Below are positions 1 to 11,680 of a DNA stretch of 64,000 nt, piece by piece. The position numbers and the translations under genes are program-made. The DNA is from Lactarius indigo. Taxonomy: Eukaryota > Basidiomycota > Agaricomycetes > Russulales > Russulaceae. The notes beneath the pieces were generated by a model that saw only the letters and a program-made list of their open reading frames with translations, did no database searches and had not been told where the DNA came from. The stretch lies in assembly GCA_025766275.1 (NCBI GenBank), contig JAFKAC010000021.1:682001-746000 (forward strand). Reading direction: 5' to 3'. Every line of letters starts with the position of its first letter. The first letter of the stretch is position 1.

Positions 1-123
1 GGTTACTTCGGTGGTTCGAAGCCGAATTTCTCTACTGACCAACGCGAAGTCATCCACCTCATCTGCATTGCATTTGTTGATGCAGAGGCGTGGGACACAT
101 CCAAGGAAAGTGATGTGAACTAG
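1..123 (+). CDS. possible 3' tail of a gene entering from the left edge
   Basis: Frame 1 is open from the first base and ends at a TAG at 121-123, giving 40 residues that start GYFGGSKPNFSTDQ. No family is recognised, and an open stretch this short arises by chance fairly often. It could equally be non-coding DNA. It is listed because the window edge would cut any gene here. Confidence 0.2.
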   Translation, partial: GYFGGSKPNFSTDQREVIHLICIAFVDAEAWDTSKESDVN

Positions 124-735
124 CTCTTTTTTTACGCATTCGTGCGTCATATCAAATCACTGCCGTCAAACGTTGCAATTGACGGGACAGAGAAATTCGC
201 CGTTAAACTGTGAGTCAGCGCGTTTGTAATACGCTTTTTGAGTTAAAACCCACTCTAACAGAGGCCAGGATCCGTGGCGATTGCCACTTATTATCCAAAT
301 CGGGGAAGAAAAGGACTATCACATCTATAAACCCAGGAGTGACTTTCTCATGTCGAAGTTTAGTCCTTCGCGGATGGCCGTGGAGGTTCATTCCGATCCA
401 CCGCATAGACCTGCGGTGGTCTTTTACCGCCCAGTGCTTCAACGGGCGAGTATCGTCCGACTCGCGAACACATTCAATGTGTACAAGAACAAGAAGGACT
501 TCATGTTTGTGGCTATATATAACAAGAACCATCGCAAGTGTCGATAAACATGACCATTCTCGGAAATGTATTGGATCAAAACTAAATACGGCACTTGTAA
601 TGCGACGTATCTCCACCATGGCGTATTCTGTTCGGTTGAGGTCTCGCCAAATATGGGGGCTTTTATACACTTGAAGCGTCTACGGCTCTGCCCATAAATA
701 CGCACCTGCTAATAGTACTCTGGCCTAGTTCAGAC
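124..735. other. intergenic, upstream of the P450
   Basis: Overlapping open frames run on both strands (210-674 plus, 215-670 minus), but the long ones begin with non-ATG codons, resemble no family and share the same bases, so I treat them as chance. The 3' part must contain the P450 promoter. No clear TATA box is seen. Confidence 0.5.
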
Positions 736-2871
736 ATGCTGGTCACAATGATCGACTGCCTCGCTCTCTCTACATTTCTCTACACCCTCTTCGCCTTTCG
801 TTCCCACAGAAGGCGAAAAGGCTTCCCGTATCCCCCAGGACCTCCGCCTTTGCCTGTCATTGGGAATTTGCTGGATGTCCCGAAGCTTTCTCCCTGGCTA
901 GCCTACGCAAATATGTCTAAGAAATACGGTAGGACTGAACTCTTCTGATATCTCTCATCGGAACGTTTATGTTTATAGGTGATGTTGTATGCCTTCAAGT
1001 TTTGGGCCAAGTAGTCGTCGTCCTGTGTTCGCCGACAGCCATCAAGGATTTACTCGAAAAGCGAGGAGAATTGTACGCAGATCGAACATCGTTCCCGATC
1101 TTTGAGATGTTCGCCTGATCTTTATCCTCTCCTCGCCATACGCACTGATTCCATTAATGTCCCAGAATGGGTATTGATTGGATGTTTTCAATTTGTAAAA
1201 TGGGGAAATACTGGCGCGAAGGTAGAAAGCTATTAGATCGCAACCTCCGCCCAGGTGCAGCAGCCTTGGATCGGAATTTAGTTGAGGAAAAGACACGCGC
1301 GTTTCTTGGACAGTTACTTGCCACACCGAAGGCCTACCGCGAACATCTCAGTTTGTTGGTCCCACTGTCACATTACCCGATCACCGTTAACTCGCATTGT
1401 AGCCTTCAGGGAAAGCTTGTCATGCGCCTCACCTACGGGTATGACTTGAGCGATGACGACGATATGTTAGTACCACCAAAGAAGATAGCTAACATCATAA
1501 AACCGTTCTTCTTACCTGGAGCAGCATTAGTAAATCATTTCCCATTTCGTGAGGCTTATTCATCCCCTGCTGTCATTTGAGTATCTCACAGCTATTTTCA
1601 GTGCGACGCCTCCCTTCATGGGTCCCTTGGTTCAAGTATGAGCCACTGGCGGGCGAATGTCGGGAGCTGGCACGGAGGATGAAGGACGAGCCTATGGACT
1701 TTGTGAGGAACTCCATGGTGTGAATTGGGTAGCATTCCGGAAATTTGTCTATACTGATGGATTGTCAGCGCGAAGGCACCGCAGTACCATCTCTAGCAAC
1801 TGAATTCCTCCAAGAGGCAGACCTTCTGAGCGGCTTGGAACGTCAACATGCGGTGCAAGGCATCAAAGACGTTCTAGGGTCTCTCTTCCAAGGTAATTCC
1901 CTGCCCCATCTACGAGTTTATATAATGCTTACACCAAGCACCAGCCGGCTCAGATACAGCACGTGTTCTCCCTATCCTCGTAGCTTGCTTCTTGGCTGAC
2001 GCGTGATTTTCAGACCTTTATTGCTATCTCCTCACTTTTCCTTGCACTTATCCTTTATCCAGAGGTTCAAAGGCGAGCACAGGCAGAACTTGACTCTGTC
2101 ATCTCGAGAGATAGGTTGCCAACCTACGATGACAAGTCGCGTCTTCCATACATAGAAGCGATGTGTAAAGAGATAATGAGGTGGCATGTGGTAGTGCCAC
2201 TCGGTGAGGGTCCCTCGCTCTCGTCAATAGCGCCATGTACTAACATCTAAACGGAGGTGTTCCACACTCGCTAACTGATGATGACTTCTATAAGGGCTAC
2301 TTGATTCCAAAAGGTTTGTAAGCATCCTTCAATGTTAGCCAAAGTAATCAACATTCTTCCCTGTAGGTGCCATGGTCATAGCTAACGCATGGTGCGCGAC
2401 AGTTATATGGCACAGTTGCTGTCCAGAAGGTTCTGAGATTGATTGGCAGGGCTGTCCTGCACGACCCGGGGCTATATCTCGACCCAGAGGCATTCAATCC
2501 CAATCGATTCCTCAACGAAGATGGAACTTTCCGCGACGATCCGATGATCTCGCTGGCGTTTGGCGCAGGCAGGCGGATATGCCCGGGGCGCCACCTCGTC
2601 GACGCGATAGTCTTCGTTGTGACAGCGTCGGTGTTGTCCGTGTTCAACGTAACGAGGGCCAGGGACAAGAATGGGAACGAGATTCCGGTCGCGGCCCCTC
2701 CCCTCGAGACAGTCCTACCCGACATTGCCATGTGAGTAAACCTATGACATGAGCCTGTTTGTAGCTGATCTGGTGAAATCCGTTTAAAGTTTCCTGCCGG
2801 AGTTTGAGTGTTCTATTACTCCAAGAGATAAGGTCGCAGAGGACTTGATAAGGGCGAGTGCCTCAACTTGA
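736..2871 (+). CDS. cytochrome P450 monooxygenase, membrane-anchored
   Basis: Heme-thiolate monooxygenase, expected on the ER membrane and fed electrons by CPR; substrate unknown. An N-terminal hydrophobic anchor is followed by a basic patch (HRRRKGF) and the proline hinge PYPPGPPPLPVIGN. The I-helix reads AGSDT-T once spliced, the ExxR motif is KEIMR, and the heme loop is FGAGRRICPGR with the cysteine ligand. The C-terminus ends ECSITPRDKVAEDLIRASAST. About nine introns of 50-60 nt interrupt it, including 2391-2449 (joins NAW to AVLHDP) and 2732-2789 (before the last exon). The join at the I-helix needs a GC-AG intron (see 1959-2013). It resembles the Agaricomycete P450s often labelled O-methylsterigmatocystin oxidoreductase, a label that says nothing firm about chemistry. 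No other secondary-metabolism gene is next to it. All key motifs are intact. Confidence 0.9.
1959..2013 (+). other. probable GC-AG intron in the P450
   Basis: The exon ends ...GGCTCAGATACA and the bases GCACGT follow. With the acceptor TTTTCAG at 2007-2013, the join reads AGSDT|TFIAISS, the conserved oxygen-binding motif of the I-helix. The only nearby GT donor (GTGTTC at 1963) leaves one extra base and shifts the frame. The intron would be 55 nt. Confidence 0.65.
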
Positions 2872-3739
2872 ACGTCACCGGTGCCGCACATTCTGTGGGC
2901 ATCTATTCTCCACCCTTTTCCCACTCTGTTGGATCGGTGTTCTGTAAATTCGGGGCCGACTGTATCAAGTATTTTAGCAGAGACCGCAGAGCCACTCTTT
3001 ATGCACCTGTGCGATTATCTGCTCGCCGACGTGTTTCATAGCAAAGTACTCGTCAACAATCAATAGGTTATTAGGAAATAAGTATTTGGTTCGTCTTGAT
3101 TTGTTTAGTTGCCGTTGGCAAGATACAGTATGTCGGGATCTCTGTGGCGCACGCAATCGGACGAAGCTGCAACACACAAACTTGAACTAGGTGCTGCCAG
3201 AGTCTCCTAGGTGTTTCTCAATCAACCGACAATCAACCGACAGTCTACTAGATGGGGGACGTCATTCTGCAAAACGCTCACGCAACATCTGCAAAACACC
3301 CCAGCTGTAGTGTCGACATCGAGATGCACTATTCTGCATATACCTGCACCTCCAAACCTTGTTCTGGCTGTGTCTGAATGGAACTTTTTGACGAAGCGTG
3401 AAGCCAAACCCCACAAACACCTGGAGCTTCTACCACTCTAGGTTATTAGTAGCCCTCACAATTTCGAGTTCACTATACTATATCAGTCATAAATTTGTAT
3501 AGACTTCCCATTTCATCGGTGTTCTGATATCTATACAACCTGCTAGATTTTCGAGGCAGAAAGGCTACCAGGAAAGTACAACCTCGAGTTGGTGTGTTGA
3601 GTTGGAGTGTGAGTGTGAGTACCTATTCAACAGCAACAGTATGTTCTCCACTCTGAATTAGGGGAGTCTGCAAACATAAACCAGGGCGTATGATTTTGGA
3701 TCGCGGTGTAATCAGTACCATTTAAAGCACAACCGATGA
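2872..3739. other. intergenic between P450 and sedolisin (both 3' ends)
   Basis: No gene is recognised; the open frames here lack ATG starts or any family match. There is an 11-bp direct tandem repeat AATCAACCGAC at 3220-3230 and 3231-3241, and a GTGTGAGTGTGAGT stretch near 3607-3620. The two flanking genes converge, so this holds both terminators, which I cannot place. Confidence 0.6.
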
Positions 3740-5645
3740 TCAGTTCCTCTCGTAAAGTATATCATGCAGTGTTTCAAAATCGGGTGTCCCTAGACCCGTA
3801 ACCTATAGAACCTGAATCAGCCATCCTCGAAAATGAAGAGACAAATTAGAAGGATGTACAAAATCCCATCCGGCGATAGCGGAGAATCCATCAGTACCGC
3901 AGCCCGGATTCGAACCAGACGTGATGTCTTTGAACCCGTCGCCACGGTAGAGTATGCCGTATGGCAAAGGAAAGACGCACAGGCGCCGAGCAGCTCGTGC
4001 CCTGAAAGCGTGTCTGCTTCCCCTTGTTAACGATTATGAATTCGAGAGCCTGGGCAGAGACGTCAGGGATGCCGCGATCCAAGGGGCTGCACAAATTACA
4101 AAGTGAGAACTGGTTTGGCCTGGTCGCAGCAGCAATGAAACGCACTTATAGAAGCCGCTATAGTATGTGCTGCCCAGGTTCCTCCGGAATCTGGGAACAA
4201 CTTCGTCCTGGAAGTCCGGGCGCTCAGAGTAGTTCGAGAAGCCACCACCGGAGAGGACAGCAGCTTGTTCAGATCTGCCCGTCGTGCCCCCGACCGCAGT
4301 GACCCAGGGACCTGTGAGAGCGTGGGATGGTGTGTTACTTGTGCCTGGGCTTGTGTACAGGAGGATCACCTCACGTACAAGATGCAGGGAAGAAGGGGCG
4401 GAAGTGGACATTGCCAGACTCGTCCTTGCAGTTCCCTTCACCGACGCCGTCGCCACCGCTCGGGATGAGGGCACTGACGCCACGCGCGCCGAGCTCCTTA
4501 AACAGATCGCATATGCTCTTCGCTATGTCCGGCGGGACATCGTCCTCGTAGACGCCATACGACGCGGTGACCGTCTGCGGGATGTCCTCCTGCTCTAGCA
4601 AATGGCCTATCCAATTGATGAAATGATCGTCCTCATTGTGGGTACCGCTCGTACTGTAGAAGATGAGCGGGGTTGGATACGTTAGGGCTGCAGTGTACTG
4701 AATGTTTTGATTCGCCTCCAAGCCAGGGTCGTCTGGATTGTACCCCCCATCCTTGATCCGGATGACCTCGTAGGTCGCGTCGTTAGCTCCTTCGGGGCGA
4801 AATTCTTTCATGAACATCTTCAGGTCATCCAGGTTCGGGTACTCCTTAATGAAGCCAGCAACCCCGAGCCTGTTACGTTCCCCCGCGGCGGGATAGTAGC
4901 CCTCCATCTCGTACAGGTCGATCAGGAATACCGGATTAACGGAGCTGTCCCGGTTCGATAGCGTCGTCACGAGCTCCCCCCTGCCGCCGCGCATGCGTCG
5001 TTTCTGTCCTAGCCTGCGCGTAGAGCCAAAGTACGTCGTCGGGGAGACAGATTTCACGTGCGCGTGTAGCCCTGCTGGGATCCCGTAGCTCATCGTGCGG
5101 AGAACCGTCAAGTTCGTCGCAGAGTGCCGGTAAAGTTGGTAAGATGCACTGAGGAGGTCATTGGCTTGGGACACGGGCAGGACGCTTACCGTCAGCCAGC
5201 TGCCACCATGTGTCATCGAGATCATGGACGGCGACACGCCATAGTGCCTAAGCCAGGAGTTGATGAGCTCAAGTGTGTGCGGGTCCGGCGCGACAAGGTC
5301 AGTGACCCGCTCCTTGGACAAGTACGCTCTATATCTGCAACAAAGCAGTAGCATGCATAGAGTACATCCGTGAACGGAGTGGCGAGGGACGTACTTTGGA
5401 TGGCCGGGAGTGCTGACCTCGTGGAGGGCGTCAGTCAATGCATTCTCATGTCGAGACTTGAGCGCAATGTGGAGATCAATCGTGGATTCAGCGGCGGGGT
5501 GGCCTAGATGCTCCCAGTTTAGGGGAACTTCATTCCACGCATGCTTCATGCGCATGCTACCCCAATGCGGTTGGAGGGACTTCGCGAGGGGGGAAAGAGG
5601 CGCGGCGGAGAGGACAAAGAACGCAGGTAGCCGGTCGTAGCGCAT
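3740..5645 (-). pseudogene. sedolisin (S53, tripeptidyl-peptidase type), decayed
   Basis: Secreted acid serine-carboxyl peptidase family. From the ATG at 5645: short hydrophobic N-terminus, pro-kumamolisin activation domain (LNWEHLGHPAAESTIDLHIAL), an intron at 5335-5394, then the catalytic domain with PVFLIDLYEM, FPASC, VTAVGGTTGRSEQ and the nucleophile motif GTSCSAP. The C-terminus has the calcium-site region DITSGSNPGCGTDGF and, after an intron, VTGLGTPDFETL; stop at 3740-3742. Three defects are visible. The catalytic pair E-A-x-L-D reads EANQN (Asp to Asn). The oxyanion-region SGDxGV reads SGGDGV. Directly after GTSCSAP about 25 residues normally present are missing and the downstream conserved sequence continues in the +1 frame. 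The rest splices cleanly, so the decay looks recent. It could be a diverged non-peptidase only if an unseen splice rescues the frame. Confidence 0.7.
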
Positions 5646-6700
5646 GATTACTAGAGGCGAGAGAGGTGGTGTCTAGTTCTACGATATAACGAGCTTCCAA
5701 GGTAAGGTCTGGCCAAGCCCTAGGAATTGGAATGCCGAAAGCCCAATTTCCAGTGAGACGCAGAACTTTTAAGGTATGTCCCAACCTCGGACTGACCTCA
5801 GGCGCGGAAATATCAAAACGGAGGTAGATGAACAGCCACAAGTCCATTGGGATATGGATGGCCTCAACGTTTACATAGCGACAACAGTTGGCTAGATTTA
5901 GCCAGTGTCATGTTTCAGAGCAGCAAGTTGTTCCATGAGGAACGCGGCGGAGGCATACAGACATCATGCTGAGAGACTGACCATGCGCGGGTTCCAATCT
6001 GTGCGCTTCCAGATTATATGACACTCATCAATGCGGCCGAGTGTCCTCAGCGTTGAGCGCGTTGAGCCGCAGACCAACTATCAAGGGCACCAAGCCGAGT
6101 AACCCACCACCAAAAAAAAGGTCACTGCTCCTCTCCTTTTGAAGACTTCCTGCCAGTCATATACCTTTTTTATCTCTAGCCAATGTCGAGCACTTGCTAC
6201 TGTAAACCCCATATGATTGATGATTGCATTATGGCCCGGGATGCTGGTGCAACCCTCTACTCCATTCGTTGGTACCCTCCCCAATACAGGGTTGTTCTAT
6301 AGATCTGAAGGTTGGAAGGTCTCATGTCATATGTCACGATTGCTCAACTCGGTATGATAAGGCCTGGAGCGTGGACGACTAAGTCACGGTGGTCTCCCAG
6401 GCGGTCAATGATGCCCCTAGCGAACTTATTTGGCTTCGAATCCTCATGGCCATTTATTGGAGTATGGTTGTTACTGGTATTCCGTTCCACTTATTGTGCT
6501 CGATGACCTACTCAGTTATTCCTTCACGCGAGTTGTCTCAAGTCACGGCATAAGGTCGGAACCACAGATACCGAACCTAAGTCGACCTACCCTATATGGA
6601 TTTTGGGGACACCGCAGCAGAGAGTGGAGGGCAGCTTATCCAACGAATGACAATGACCGACTCGGAAGGCGTCCATGTTTGACAGAGTGCATACAGTGAC
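5646..6700. other. intergenic between sedolisin and BiP
   Basis: Divergent spacer holding the 5' regions of both neighbours. Open frames such as 5557-5847 and 6081-6284 (minus) match nothing I know and lack supporting splice structure. An A-rich run (CAAAAAAAAGG) is at about 6110-6120. No gene called. Confidence 0.6.
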
Positions 6701-6760
6701 GCGAACACGTCGTGGGAATTGGTGACTGTGTGTGACGTGGCCAAATAGAATACGTGGCCG
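6701..6760 (+). promoter_or_regulatory. cluster of UPRE-like ACGTG cores upstream of BiP
   Basis: TGACGTGG at 6733-6740 equals the mammalian XBP1/ATF6 unfolded-protein response element. A second ACGTGGC core lies at 6752-6758, and an inverted GACGTGT core at 6706-6711 (reads ACACGTC on plus). All lie 85-145 bp before the BiP ATG. That Hac1/Cib1-type bZIP factors bind ACGTG cores is established; binding here is inference. Confidence 0.55.
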
Positions 6761-6790
6761 TTGTGGTCCCGTGCTCGGGTCAAAAATAAA

Positions 6791-6797
6791 TATAAAA
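6791..6797 (+). promoter_or_regulatory. TATA box of BiP
   Basis: TATAAAA, 48 bp before the ATG at 6845, in a short A/T-rich stretch directly after the ACGTG cluster. A strong TATA fits a stress-inducible chaperone gene. Confidence 0.6.
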
Positions 6798-6844
6798 TCG
6801 AGTTTCAACAGTGCTGTTTGTCCTCCATCTTTTTCTCCCTCAAC

Positions 6845-9434
<2,590 letters not shown>

Positions 9435-9517
9435 TAATACACGCGAACATCGATATGTATAGTCACAAGTAATGCCACCCACGATATCTATTAGACGTGC
9501 ATAAGTCCTGGACCGCT

Positions 9518-11664
9518 CTAAAACCCCTCGTAGCCTCCGTTCCACTGTCCCGTACCGCCTTGTTGTCCCATCCCCATTCCTCCTTGTTGGCTCATCCCCA
9601 TACCACTCATCCCTAAACCCATTCCACCCATGCCCATGTTGCCCATGGCCATATTTCCCATGTTACCCATGCCCATGTTGGTCATCCCGCCCATGTTGGT
9701 TATACCGTCACCGACCATACCATCGTCGCCCATGCCGCCACCTTCCCACATACCACCCGAGCCATCCATGTACGGAAACTGTCCACCCTCTGAGCTAGGG
9801 CCGCCTATCCAGCCCATGCCAGGCTGCATCTGCATGCCCGCAGCGTCGAAACCTGCGTTGCCAAACCCTGGTGCAATCATGCCCATCATCCCAGCAGCGC
9901 CGGGCATCCCCATCGGCATCCCCATGTGCGGCCAGCCCATCCCGACGCCCACCGCGAGTGGGTTCATACCCATGCCTATGCCCATGTCCATCACGTTGTT
10001 CGGCCCCCGCCCATGCGGCGCCTTCATCACTCCGCGCGCAGCCATGGGACCACCACCACCACTGCCGGGCCCCATCACCGCGCCGCCGGACTGGACGTTC
10101 CCTGAGCCACCACCACGCACGGGTGATTTGGGCCGCAGCGCGTCGACCTCTGGTCAACGACGAGACCACACCGTCAGCGTATGGTCTCTTCGAGAGAGGA
10201 CATACTGAACTGGGACGTACCGGGTGTCATAGGCACGACGGCACGGCCGCTCTGTAGCCACCCGCGCATGGCGCCCTCCCACTTGTCCTGGTCCCAGCGC
10301 TCGACGCGCTCGACGCCCAGCTCCTGCCCGAGGACGTTCACGCCGCCGTCGAGCTGCTCGGGGGAGAGACGCGCGTCGGCAGCGCACGCCTGCACAGCGG
10401 GCACGTGCGTCTCCTCGCCCTCAGCGAGTACGCTGACCCACCCGCGCCGCAGGGAGCGCGCGCGAGCGAAGAGCTCGAGGCGCCGCAGGCCGAGACAGAA
10501 GTTCTCGATGAGCGTGTACATCTCGGGCGGCTTGCGCGTCGGATCGGTCGGGTCGCCCTCCCAGAGGATCACGTCCGTGTCTATGATGGGGTTGGGTTGG
10601 CGTGCATTGATGCATGAGGGGAAAACGCGTACCGACGTTGCAGTGGACGAACCATGAGTCTGTCGAGCGACGCACAGTTCCCCGAATACCGATGAGACAG
10701 TGTTGTTTGGTGCGCGTGAGCAGGGAGGTCGTCGGTGGGTCTGTCTGAGTAAATAAAAGTAAATGCATTGCTGAGTCGGCGGAGTCGCGAGAGGTTGGCA
10801 CCACATACACCAGGCCCGCGATTGCTCTCTAGATTCGTCTTCACCCAACACACGTCCTCACAACGACGATAGCCCCACTTGGCGAGGACTTCGCGCCCAC
10901 GCTCGAGCCCGTCTCCGGCGCCGCTGCCCACCCAAAGAAAGACAAAGGACGGATCTGCCGCAAGCGTCGCAAGTGGGAGGTCTTGGAGGGTGTTCCAAGA
11001 AAAGGAAGAAGATAAGGGTGGATCGAGGACAATGACGTCGAACTTGGACGACTGGAGCGAGGCGAGCTCGGAGAACGGGAGATACATCGGTGGTAGCGCA
11101 TACTCTGTCACAGAGGCTTTTTTGAGGGCCAGTAATCGCTGCTGTTTGGGGTATCTGGTGAGAAGGGAAGTACACGAGATGTATCAGTATACGCAGTTCA
11201 GCATGTAACAAAGGGTTTACGAACTCTTCAAAGCGTCTCTCTGGTTCCGCTCCGAGCACCCAGTTCTGCGGCCATTCACCACCGTCAACATACCGCTGTG
11301 AGTAGTCGTTCCGGATGGTCTCCTCCTCGGGGACGTAATTCTCGTAGTGAGCAGCGCGAGCGCGCTTAGGGGGAGGCAGATCGGTTCTTGGTGGTCTCCG
11401 CCGAGGAACCAAGAGGGGCGAAGAGGGCGGGGAAGGGGGTGGGGAGGGTTTGGGAGAAGGAATGAGGGGAAGCTTGAGGATGGACTGTGGCGGGGAAGAA
11501 AGGGTGCGCAGCTTTCGCCTATGGGACTTTTGCGAGTCCCTCACCCGTGTAATCAGGGCGAGATGTTGGGCCAATATATCGTTGGCAGAGGCCAACACTT
11601 CCGTGACGGTGGCCGTGGCCATTAATGAGCCCAAGTGCCGAGCGTCGCGCTCGGTCCGGTTCAT
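9518..11664 (-). CDS. METTL14: METTL14-type MT-A70 protein (m6A writer partner)
   Basis: MT-A70 family; METTL14 is the RNA-binding, structurally supporting partner of METTL3 in the nuclear mRNA N6-adenosine methyltransferase. Matches: FDVIVLDPPL, FLWVGSGAGDGLERGREVL, KWGYRRCEDVCWVKTN, HCLIGIRGTVRRSTD, ENFCLGLRRLELFARARS, RRGWVSVL. The motif is DPPL where METTL3 has DPPW and animal METTL14 has EPPL. The N-terminal ~130 residues are Ser/Pro/Arg-rich. The C-terminal ~200 residues after VDALRPKSPVRGGGSG are almost all Gly and Met (GMGMG, NMGNMAMGNMGMGG). Introns are modelled after VNP(L), after the WVKTNLESNRGPG region, in HCNV|DTDV and after VVPMTP. The start is the first true ATG at 11664 (MNRTERDARH); an internal ATG at 11622 (MATATVTEV) is an alternative. 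METTL3 and WTAP partners are not in the window. Confidence 0.85.
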
Positions 11665-11680
11665 CTGGGACACTCACTCG
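11665..11680. promoter_or_regulatory. 16-bp gap between divergent start codons
   Basis: The ATG of the METTL14-type gene (minus, 11664) and that of NOC2 (plus, 11681) are separated by only 16 bp, so each promoter and 5' UTR must overlap the other gene's coding region unless the METTL14 start is 11622, which gives 58 bp. Confidence 0.6.

Noticed and set aside
215..670. Gene candidates upstream of the P450 on either strand
   Set aside because: Overlapping frames on both strands, no family match and mostly non-ATG starts.
3905..3925. tRNA-like T-arm (GGTTCGAATCC on the minus strand)
   Set aside because: It encodes the conserved SGSNPGC of the sedolisin C-terminus; no acceptor stem or D-arm surrounds it.
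736..5645. Secondary-metabolite cluster around the P450
   Set aside because: The neighbours are a decayed protease and housekeeping genes; no synthase, transporter or regulator is present.
9630..10208. Pro/Met-rich plus frame opposite the METTL14 tail
   Set aside because: Antisense of the GM-rich tail; it contains no domain and ends without a credible gene structure.
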